DNA from: Centropus unirufus
Taxonomy: Eukaryota; Chordata; Aves; Cuculiformes; Centropidae
DNA: 64,000 nt
NCBI GenBank assembly: GCA_013397695.1
Contig: VYZI01000236.1
Location: forward strand, 1,054,846 to 1,118,845
Direction of reading: 5' to 3'
The position numbers and the translations under genes were made by a program. Below, piece by piece: positions 39,701 through 51,700 of the stretch (the first letter of the stretch is position 1; each line of letters starts with the position of its first letter). The notes beneath the pieces are model-generated. The model saw nothing but the letters and a program-made list of their open reading frames with translations. It did no database searches and was not told where the DNA came from.

Positions 39701-42700
39701 CTTGCATGTGCCTGACCGAGCAGTGTCGGACAGATCAGCATTTTCACTAAAGGAGCATTCGCTTTTATTTGTGTGATCGGAAAAGTTGGGTGGAACAAAC
39801 ATCCTCCAGGATCGCCTGTGCTCCTTCTTCTCTGCGTGAGACTTTGCTTTGGGTAACCCAGCTGTCCGAATTATATCACTGTTCAGTTTGAGAGCGTCAA
39901 AGATCATTTTTTCGTCTAACTTGTTAGCTTCACGGCTTCGGAGCTCAAAAACACTGGAAGAAGTGAGGGCACCGTTGGAGCACAAAGTGCTGATGTCCAG
40001 TGTTCTATGACTGTAAGGTAAGGTCCTGTCCGTGAAATGCCGCGAGGAGAGGCTGCCCTTGGAGCCTGAATCGATCTGTTCGTTCAGCCGCACGGTGTCA
40101 TAGATGGACCTTTGAGGAACGTAGCAGTCCTCAATATTTAGATCTTCATCCTCTTCCCCTTTGCCAACACACGGAGGATTCTGACGCAGGCAGTCCGGCC
40201 TGCTAAGCGGCTTCCCCATCCTGAAAGGAGTCGCACAAGTACACCACTATGCCTCCACTTTCATGGATACAGGGAAAACACTGGAAGAACACCAGCACTC
40301 TGGAGAATTACAGTAAACTTGCCCTTTAGCGTAAGATGCATAGATACAACATATTGGTATTAACTTCTGAGGTGGCTGAGGTCATTCATAGTCAGTGCAG
40401 CAGCCTAAATGCAACTTTACCTGGGCATGAGGTCTCCCCTTCCCCCCCTAAAATATAAAGTGCTTTAGTAAGGAAGTAACAAAAAACCCTCCAGCGTCAC
40501 AGAAAAACGAAGTGCAGCAAAACCCAACAGTGGCTCAAACATTTAAAACGCTCCGCGGAAGGCTGCATTTATTTTTCCAGGTCAGAATCTTCAGTCTCCC
40601 GAATAATCCCTCCAAATGAGCCAGCGTTACAGAAGGCAGCACGTTATCTTCTGTAGGTGACGGCTTAGCTCTAATCCGTTTAACGGGGCTGCAGGGTCCC
40701 ATCTCCTTTATAGATAAAACATGGTGCGGCAGCTCCAAAAGCCACAATCCACAGCGGCTGGCACGGTCCGGACCAAGGCACGGTGAAAATCTTGAGGAGG
40801 GGTGCGGAAATAAGTTAAATCCAGAGCAGTAAGGAAAACAAACGAACCCTTCCCGTATTTTTTTTTTTTTTTTTGGCAGAAGCTACGAATAACCTCGATC
40901 CGAGAGGCAGCTTATCCTCCTCGCTCGCCGGGCTCTCCCGCGGTGCCTCCCCGAGTTCCAGAGGGAAGCATCCCGTCCCGGCAGCCGAGCCCGGGCGCGC
41001 TCCGAGCGGAGGAGCCGGGGGAGCGGCCCCGGGAGCGCTGGGAGGCGGCGGCGGGGCGCGCGGCTCCCCAAGGCACTCGGCGCTCGGCAGGTCCCGCCGC
41101 GGCTGCCCGCGCTCCCTCCGCCTCCTCGGGAGGCGCGGCTGGGCGGGAGGAGGCGGCGCGGCAGGGAGCGCGGCTCTTCAGGGAACCCCCATCCCGGGGG
41201 AACAGCTGCTCCCGGCGCGCCACGATCCCGCAGCGCCGCTCCCCGCGGCGGGGATGCGGCCGGGAGATGTGGGGTGGGATGCGGGGCGGGGGATGCGGGG
41301 CGGGGGCGGGAATGTGGGCTGGGACGCGGGGCAGGGAATGCGAGGTGGGACGCGAGGAAAAGGAGGGATGCGGGGGAAAGGGGGGATGCGATGCATGTTC
41401 GGATTAGATTTCAGTAAAAAAGAATTCGGCACAAAGCAGAGGGTAACTTTCCTGAGCTGGCACCGGTTCAGCCGAGAGAAACACCGGGAACAACAGGCAC
41501 TGCTTCCCACCAGGCACCCCCGCTGCCCTGTCTGACAGGGCCATCACTGACAGGGAACCTTCCACACTGAGGTCAAATGGAAAGTTTAGCTGTGCGCTAT
41601 TTAAAACAAATCCCCCCAACATGTCAGGTCTTGAACCGAACTGGTTCTATTTTACTCTGATGTACGAAGAGAGGCTTTGGTCCAGTTTTGATTCCCTTCA
41701 GCCTCAGTTCCTGGCTCTAAGGGGCAGGTCAGGGTGCTGGACACCACAGGCACCACCCCAGGAAGGCGGCAGAGCCAAGCCAGCCGGCTCCCACTGAAAG
41801 GAACATTAAAATGTTGGAAAACAGTATCTGTATTTGGAAGATTAATTCCACAGGACTTAGAGTGGCACAAAAGCAGCCTAACAGGAGAAAGATTCGGGCT
41901 TTGGACACTTTCAACTACTGATGAACACTTTGCACCTACACCTGGAGCTCTCCATCACATGGATGAAGGGTTGGGAGACTCACAGGTAGCTCTGCAGGAG
42001 AAGCTGTCGTGCCCAAGCTGCTGCTCCACCAGCAGATCCCATATCCCAGGGGACCAGAGCCCTGCGCTCCGTGTGTGACAGCAGCCAGCAGTTCCAGTGA
42101 CCATTAGACCTCAGTTTAAGGACAGCATATGGCACCTAGAGCTAAAACGAGGGCATTAACTACGATCAGCTGGAGCTTTCCAAGATAAGCAGCAAGCAGG
42201 AAACACTGTATGCAAGAAACACAGACACACCTCACTTCTTGTTTATTGAGTTACTCGATATACAGCCAGCTACAAATCAACTCACGGGTGAAAAATTATT
42301 CTTCCTCCTCAGTGAGCAGCCATAACATATTAAAATTGTGCCAAACAGGTACTCACCTCTGGATTCTCTAGCTGAGAACATGGACTACACTGGCAAAGAT
42401 GAGAAAAGGTTTGGGTTTTTGGTTTTTTTTTTGAGGTTCTGTCTTCCATGGTTGTTCTCGCCCAAAACACCCACAAATAGATCCCTACTGAATTCAAGGA
42501 GCACTGCACTGCTTTGCAGGGGAGGCATTTAACTGAAATTGGTCTGTATTTGTCCCACAGCAAAATGATTTTATTAAGGTTTTTAAAATGTTATGATTTT
42601 CAGCGTATCAACCAAAGGCTTTCATATAACGCATCCATCACTTTCAAATCAGTACTTCAAAACACAAAAGTAAAGCAGTTGCTTATTTTAACTTAGCTTC

Positions 42701-45700
42701 TCAACCGGCCCTAACTGTAGTAAATCCCAAGGAAGGTCAGTATCTTATCCCAGGGTTTGTAAACCAGTGCATGGGAAATGCAACAGTTTTCTTACTGAGT
42801 GTAAAGAGAAACCTCTGATTATTCTTTCAACATTATCTGCCTTCAGAGTGAAAATCAGAGGGCAGACAACAACACAACTCTACACAACTAACATAAGCCA
42901 ATTAAAATCTTAGTTCAAGCTCATTGGCAGGAATACTCAGGCTAGCTAAAAATTCCCATAAAGTCCAATTAGAAGGCAACCTCTAACAACTACAGCTATT
43001 TCTGTTCCAAAAATAAAAGGAAAATCAAATGAACCATACACTGATGAAAGCTGTAACAGTGCCATGTTGGTTTTACTAAGTAGAATTTCTTTTAATGGCA
43101 TTACAAAAAAACTGCACAAAGGTTTCAAGGAGTAAAATAATTCAACTTCTGGGGGTTTTCTTTCTTTCTCTGTTTTTTCTTTCTCTGTTTCGAAGAGAAA
43201 CTTGCAGCAAATACCGCCCCTACTGCAAACATCCTCACCCCGTGTGTCTACCCAAACCCGGTTCAGACTCTTTGCACAGTTCTTTTGTGATCAGCTTTTG
43301 AAGAAAGGTGGCAGACCCAGTGTACCATAACAGACCTAATTTACTGCCATTTAGTTTTAGTATCCATCTGTGCATTGTGTGCAGACTTCGGGGGAAAAAA
43401 GTCTAACAAAGCTGGGTTAATTCGCAATTAATTTTATGTGGTTTATATTAATGGAAACAAATTCTTCCTTTGATTATACCCTTCCTGGAGTACTTATAAA
43501 GTAAAAGTCATGGTTCTACTTTCAAATTAAATACATTAGAGATTTTCATTTAGAGAAAGCAAATTTTGCATCTGCATTACAAATAAATACAGTTTTAACA
43601 CTGACAATAAGTACTTTCAATTTTACTGACTGGAGTAAGCAGATTACAAAAAAGGAATATAAATAAAACAAGTATATAGATGTATATTTTTACTTATAGA
43701 TAAAAAACACAAGTCAAGGCCTTTTTTTTTTTTTTAATAATAACTATGCATTCTAATGCCATGCCAAGACAACATACAAAGCTCTAACACTTTGTACATA
43801 AAAACTGGCCAAACCACAAAAAACACCTCTGGCCCAATACACAAGATCCTTCCCTGAAGAGAGCGAAGATTTCACATGTATACATCCATCTACCAAAGAG
43901 CAACTCCTTTGCTTTACTCTTGAGGAACAGAAGTTGCTTGTGCTTGACCACAGAAGCTAAAGACATAAGGAATTAGACTGTGGGTTTGTGGCCACGGCCA
44001 CATTTTCAGGTTGTGTGTGTTTGCGTACGTGCAGAAAACATGGGAGCAAATGCACCACGAGTGGAGCAGCAGGATCTGTAGGAGCCAGTCTCCCTCCACT
44101 TTTACTGCCTCGGGTAAAATTTCCCTCTGCGCGGGTAAAGAGGATGATGAGGTACATTACCTACTGTAATTTTGCCGTGCCCCAGTATCACTCACACCCA
44201 GTATTAGGAGAGTAATCATTGATCCTGATCTTCCTGCTATCAGTATCCCTTTTCCAACTCACCCTCACCAAGTAAAAATTACCATTTGGGTCTTCCTAAT
44301 TCCTTTTGTAAGGCTCCTCATTCTGTTTCCTTATTCTTGCATTTGCTCTTCACTTATTCAGAGAACCTTTTCATCTATTCACTGTTTTTCACCTCCTGTT
44401 TCATAGCACCGTGATTTAACTTGGAAGCAAAAGCATGGCCTAAAACAGTTACTTGGAGCAAAACGCATTTCAAAGCTTATAAACATCTCCTACAAATACA
44501 AGCCTGGAGTAGACTTTTGGATATAAACCTGTCACTGTTCTTTACACCTCTCCAGGTTTTTTGCTCTTTCCCCCCCATACAAACTCTTTGGTCACAGGGA
44601 TGCAACCTCCCCTCAAGTCTGCACAGGCCGGAGAAGGCTTTCCCTCCTGAGCTGTACAATTGTTGCGTCTTGGCCATTGCCCCGACAAAGCACAATACCA
44701 AGACAACACACAGACAACTGGATTCTTCTGCTGTCTGCTCACAATGCTGCTCCCCCAGAAAGCATTGCTCTTTGCAGCCATAAAAGATTTATATAAGGAG
44801 TAAGACAGACCTGAAGCTGCACTGCATGGCTGAAAATGTAAGAAATCTGTAAAATCAGAGATCACAAAATGATCAGAACTGAAAGCCTTCACAGTCAGAG
44901 TAAGCAAGAGCAATTACAGCAGGAGCTTTTGCTGTTTTCCAATATCCAATGTGTTTTACTAACAATACACAAAGAAAAGCCATTTGTTTCTCTTATAAAT
45001 CGAGACAGACTTGTTAGGACAGGCTGGCATACAATTTTAATCCTCCCAGACTAATGGAATCTCCTCATAATGTAACCATTTGCTCAAGATTTTTGTCTCT
45101 ATTTATCATCCTGAAAGATCATCAAAACTCACAGTAACTTGCGTCCAAAATGCCCAGATTTAAGTTCTCAGTTTTAATTTTCCTTTCTAATCTGGTTTAG
45201 TTTAAACAAGCAAAATGCACCCTCTGTTGGGCCAAGCATGTAATGACTTTTTCCTAAGGTCATCTTCTTAACAGCATGGTTCAAATCCTGTTATGACTTT
45301 TTGGTTTTATGATTAACTGTGAACTAATGTACAAGTCATGGAAACATTTGAATCAATCTTAGATTTAAATAAAACCAAAGGATATTCAGTGCTACTATAC
45401 AGCCATTAGGAGATTTATGATATTTTTTAAACACTGCTTACATCCATAGGATTGATACATCTTCCCAGTGAGCACTAGAAATTCATTTATTGCAACCCAA
45501 AAGCAGCAAATATCTGTCCTTCACTTCAGCCCCAAAGCACAATCTACACCCAAAACCACTCCAGAGGACAAGGGCTTCTACCTGGCATAGAGAAAAGGTA
45601 CAAACAGAAGCTCGAAAGCGCATTTTGGATAAGGATGCTACAGTAAACTCTGAATACAAAAGAGCATTTATTTTACCTGATATTTTTTTCTTACTAGGAT

Positions 45701-48700
45701 GTTTCCAGGTAAGAGCGGGATTCAGTGAGGTAAAACTGGCCAGTGTATCAGAACCGAACATGGCAAAAGGTAAAGCCTTAAACCTATGCATGTTTATACT
45801 GATACCCATGTAAGAAACTTGAACTACTCAGATTAGCAAAGTGATATGGGCTGGTCTGAGAACACAGGAGTCTAAAACTCACACGCCAGTAAAGCAGAAA
45901 GCTTGTGTACTACATCAGAGTCATGACAACATCCAATTCCCAAACAAGAAAAGGTAGACGAATCACATAAGGAAACAAGACAGGGAAGTGAGGTGAAGAG
46001 GGAACTGGAGTGCAGGAATTGTGAGCTGGGATGCAAAGTTATCAATATCTGCCAAACTGTAGCAAAGGAAAACTTCTCCGTAGCACAAGATATCCCACTT
46101 GCAATTGAAAAAAAAAAGAAGACGCAGGTAGAACTGATTGCTGTGAAACAGGGCTCCTCCAAGGTCTGCACCTGACCAATCCCTTTCACAATGATATTTA
46201 ATAAAACTGTATTGCAGTAAAATATAGCGGTACTAAAAGAAATCTTCCTACCTTGAATGTATTCAGCTGCTGATTAATAGTCTCTGTTTCCATTCCAACA
46301 GGACCTTGTGACTCTTCACGTTCTTCAGCTCTCCGAAGCAGAGTGGAAAATTCTTCTAGTTTACTGTAAAACTCCTCTACACGGCTAATAGTACTTTCCA
46401 CTTGTTCTTCCCTGGCTTTTGCTCTGTCTAGTAGCTTGTTGCACTGTTTGTTTAAAGCTTCCAAGTCTCTTTTTATACCAGCAAGATCAGGAGAAGCTTC
46501 AGCTTCTGTGGCTAGCATAATTTTACAGTTCTTATTAGCATTTTCATTATTCATTATAAGATCCTCCAGCTTTTTCAGGAAACGTTTGATGTCCTCTCTC
46601 TGTGACTGCAGCACCTTGAGGTCTCTCCCCACTGGAGCCATGCTATCGAGTTCATCATCAAACTCTGCAAACTGAGAGAACATCTCTCGGATGCTGTTTT
46701 GGAAGTGGCCAATTCCCTGAAGTTTTGCCTCTAAGAACGAGCACCTATCTTCAACCTGCTGGTTCACTGCAGTGTATTCTTGCTCCAGAGATTCAGCTTG
46801 GAGCAAAAGGTCAGAAACACCTGCTGAATCAGAAGCTTCTACCACCAAGTCTTGGGCAAGTTTTTTTGCTAAATCAACATGGGGCTTTAAAGCCTGTAAG
46901 GCTTTCTGCTGGGCCTGCATCATCGTCAGGTGTTTGTTACTGAGTGACTGGGGTCCGAGCGAATCATGAGCTTCCAGATGTTCTTTGGCACTTTTAAGTT
47001 GTTTCTCACTTTCCTTGGATGATTCCTGAAACTCCTTTAGCCTTTGCGCCATATTTTCCAAGCCCTCTCTCTTCTTATGTAATTGTTCTGTGACCACATT
47101 CACTTTCTGATTCAGCAGCTTAGTTTCTTCCTGAACAATTTCTTTATCTGTTTCAACTGCACTGAGCAAACTTTCTGCGCTGTTATTTAATAGCTCTACC
47201 ATCCCGTGGTGTTTATCCAGGTCTTTCTGCCAGGCCTTCACCTGAACAATAGAATTCTCTATTTCCACAGGGTTTATGCCAACTTTTAATTCACTCAGGT
47301 TGCTTTGGCATTTCTCTATCCAAGGCTGTAGATTTTCCACATGCTGCTTATATTTGAGGGCTTTCTCCAGGCAATCTGTTAATTTATCTTGCCTTTCTTT
47401 TACCTGCTTATTCATTTCATCCCAGTTACTTCTAAGCGTGGCAATTTGGGACTGTAACGCTGCTTTGTCAGCTCCTGGAGTCTTCTGTAGGATGCTCTCT
47501 CCTTCTGCAACAATTCTTTCGTATGAACTAACCTGATCAGTCATGGCCTTCTTAAAATCTTTCTGTTCTTCAATTAGTGATTGCAAGGCATCAAGTTTAG
47601 CTGATACAGGACGAGCCTGGTCCAGCTCTTCTTTCTTTTTGCCCAGCCAGCCCTGAAAGTCCTTAGACATTTGCTGGAACTGGTGAGAAGTAGCATATGC
47701 TGATTGAAGCTGCTGAACGTGGTTATCTACAAAAAGGAATACAGCACAGAGGTTCATTATCAGAATCTGCCAGTATTCAGTGAAGAAAAAATAATTAATA
47801 TTGATTTCATGGTCAAAGATGTCAGGGAAGCTGGTCCTTAGTATGTGGTGTTTCACCAGAAGACAACCAAGTCAACCAAGTTTCATGCAAGGAATAGGCT
47901 TGTGCCTGTACTACAGCAGAGCAGTAAAGGCATTTGGATGTGAAGCAAACGAGGTGAGCTTAGCCAATCTGTGTCTACACAAATCCAACTCAGGCAGACT
48001 TTGGGGTAAAAAACACACAGTTGTGGTTCATGGTATTATGAAGTGTAAGCACAGGGAACATTATGTTATCTAGCCTAGCGGTTTCCAACTATTCTTAGGG
48101 AGATGCTTTGAAGTTCCTCCTGACCGGAGGAAATTAAAAAGCTAAAACTGACACTATTAGGGAGAATAAAGCAGGATAGTGCTTGCAGTGCATAACTTGC
48201 TCATTCTGTTTTTATAATTACCACTGCATTTCACCAAGCCATTTACTAGGACTTGCCTAAAAATTACCATTTTGGCTTACATTTTGGATCAATGAATAGC
48301 ATCCTCTATTCTAATTCAATGAAGATGGACGTGAAGGAAGAGAAAAGTAGCCCTGGTATTGCACTTCAAATTCTCCTCCAAACTCTTCACTACAGATCCC
48401 AAGTATTGTTTTTTACCTTTACAAGGTATAGGGACTCTCCTAAATTCTAATGTACAAATGCTTAGCATTTCACTGGATAGACAGTTGGCATTAGGCTCAG
48501 CTTACTCAACATGTCTATAAGGACTGTATGCTTTACTTTAGGCCTTAGTTGCTACTTTTCTTTAAGTAAATACAAACCTGATTTCTGCTCGATGTCCTTA
48601 AAAGATTTTAAGATGCCATCTAACTGTCTCGTAAGTTCTGCTTTTAAATAATCTTCTCCAACCAGCGTTGACAGCTCTTCACAAAGAGCCTGAGCTGCAT

Positions 48701-51700
48701 TTATATTCTTCATTTCCTGTTCTATTTCCTCCTTCATTTCTCTAGCGATTTCCAGTTGTTGTTTCACAGCATCGGGTTGTGTGCTCACAGCCAGGCTGCT
48801 GCTCAGTTTGCTATCCAAGGCACTCAGCTTATCAGACAGACTTCTGAGCAGGCTTTGATACTCTGTGCTTTTCACAATGGCTTGATCGATTCGATCACAT
48901 CTCTTCCTCAGTTGGCCAGTTAGGCTGTCCCATTTTTGTGCCACACCTGCCAGTTGCTCTTTTACGATATCATGGGAGGGTGTATGTTCCCCAGGTCTCT
49001 TCAGAATCCCTTCACCAGCCATAGTTAACTGCTCATATTGTGGCTTTCTGGTGTCAAACTCTTTGAGCAGAATCTGGGAAGAAAGGACATTTTAAAAAGT
49101 ATTTATCTCATGAAAAAAATAAATCAAAGATGTCATAAAACTCATGTAGAACTCATAGTAGCAAAGGTGTCTCGAGTAACCAATCTCCAAGTTTAAAAGC
49201 TTGTGAAATAACCACAACTTCTATACATAAACTGTGTTGTTTCCAAGTGTTTACACAAAAGGACAGAAAAAAGTGAGGTTAATTTGCAGATCATCTAATA
49301 GAAATTCAATCAGCAGACACGAGTGAACAATTAATTCTGTTAACAGTAATTAAGTAAGTATACCAAGTAAAATAATCACTGTTTGGTTTCAAGCAGTGTC
49401 TTCTTTCCTGGACAGCTTTGGTGTTTGTCTTAAGATAGAACTTCAAAGAACGTGTATTCTGATATAATATTGCCATGCTTTGTTATGGCACAGGGAATAT
49501 TTGGGTAATTCACAAAATGACAGAATGTGCACTGTGAGACCTGAATGTTTACATAACGACTCCCCAGTTTGGGTTGGGGGTTGTTTTTTGACAGTAATTC
49601 ATAGTTCTTGAAGAAGAAGGGACAAATATCATATAACATTCTAACCCTTTCTTTTCAAGTCAATTCGGTTTAACTTTTAAGGACTGTTAAGTGATACGTG
49701 ATAGTCTTACAACCCCTGTCTAGATTTTTGAAGCATGTGCAAACTAATACTAAGCAATTTCCACATAGCATTAGAACACAGTTCATGTTTTAAACACTTC
49801 ATTCCAATCAATATAGATACGCCAGCTTAAGTAATATTTTTGCAAAACAGAAATTATTTTTTTTTGCTAAAGTTTAAAATAATCCAGAGTAAAAAAATGC
49901 CAGAAATAAAAATTTCCAGTTTCTGCAATTTTATCTGATTTAAATTTTGTTTCTTTTGTTGAGGTTCTGGAGCACATCCAGAGAAGAGCAACAAAGCTGG
50001 GGAAGGGGCTGGAGAACAAGGGTTATGAGGAGCAAGTGAGGGAGCTGGGGTTGTTGAGGCTGGAGAAGAGGAGGCTGAAGGGAGACCTCATCCCTGCCTG
50101 GAGCTGCCTGAAGGGAGGGTGTGGAGAGGGGGATGCTTCTCTTCTCTTCTGCCAAGTGCCAGGGGATAGGACAAGGGGGAATGGCCTCAAGCTGCACCAG
50201 GGCAGGGTCAGATTGGACATTGGGAAAAATTTCTTTACCACAAGGGTCCTCAGACCCTGGGAGAGGCTGCACAGGGAGGTGTTGAAGTCCCCATCCCGGG
50301 AGGTGTTTAAAAGAGGGGGAGATGAGGGGCTCGGGGATCTTGTTTAACGGTGGACAGGTACAACCGGACTCAGTGATCTCAGAGGTCTTCTCCAACCTGG
50401 TGAATCTATGATCCTGATCTCTCTTCATTCTTACAATATTTTTTTTTCTGGCAATTACTGTAGTCAAGTATGACTGAAACTGGTATTCGCTGATGAACAA
50501 ATGTAATGGCTCATACTAACTCTCCTATACTCTGTCTAAATGCAAAATAGTACTATGCTAGTAGAAAAAAGCAGAAGAAACTGAACTCGATAATGCATGC
50601 TGGCATTACTCACCTGAACCTGTTGCTTTTGTGTATTCAGCATGTTGGGATCGATTGAGAGTGGCCCCAGCACGCTGACCATGAGCTCCTTTTCCACAAG
50701 CCAGTGCTTCAACTGAGCTTCTGCTGTCTGGAACTGGGTCAGATAATTTGAAGACTCCTCCAGTTTTTGTTGTCGCTCGGATGTCACTTGATTGAGCTCC
50801 TTCCATTTGGAATCTAACAACGATAACGTTAAACATATTGCACCCCTGTTCTAGCAGATGGGTTGTCAGACAGCAGGCTATATAGGAAACGCAAACAGAG
50901 CTCCCTAATAAGGCTTCTTGCTGATTAATTCCAGATGCCTTATTGCAGTGACTCAGCAAATGCATCTTTTTAACAGTCACACCCACACAGACTCCGATGA
51001 AGGTCTGCAGTGTAGCACAGCCATGTGTGGAATTTTTAGAGCAATGAATACACAATGTGTAGTAAAACGGGATTAGAATATCACTAAGTGAAGTACACCA
51101 AGTTTGGCCTTCAGACCCAAACGAGGTGAAAGCCAAAGAGCTGTACTCAGTTACGACTGAGATGGCCAATTTAGATAGACAAATCTTCCTGCTTTTCCAG
51201 GAAAAAAAAAAAAAAAAGAAACAGATGCCTGCCTTCCCAAGGGTGAGCAGAAGCCCTAGTTTAGGTTTCTGCTTAGAACCGCCCTCCGAAGGAGCACACC
51301 TTTTTAAAAGTCTGCATTAGGAGCATGTGGAGATTACCTGCCTCGTTTAAACATTTCATGAGGGCACCTAATGACAGGCAATGACAATAATGCTGCACAC
51401 AGATATTTAACAGCTGCTGTGGGGGCTTGGGCTCACACCTAGGCCAAGCTGTGGTCTCTTACACTCATGGCAAGTGGCTTCCAGAGCAGCCATCGAGTCT
51501 TAAGAGTCTTATAACCTCTCTCTTCCCTCTGTGATAGTCAGTGCTTGCTCAGTCAGCTCTGATATTTTGCTAACTCTCTGTGTCCCCAAAATTCATCCTT
51601 GATTTTTCAGTTTCTTTTGCCCCTTCACTGTCTTTGACATCTGCTCATTCAACATCTGCTCATTCTGTATTAACTCCCTTTCATGACCACTCAAGTTCTC

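Noticed and set aside
40873..41535. 220-codon plus-strand open frame through the CpG island
   Set aside because: Gly/Ala/Arg-rich translation expected of any GC-rich stretch, with the G-rich tandem repeat giving repeated GMRG. No splice or homology support.
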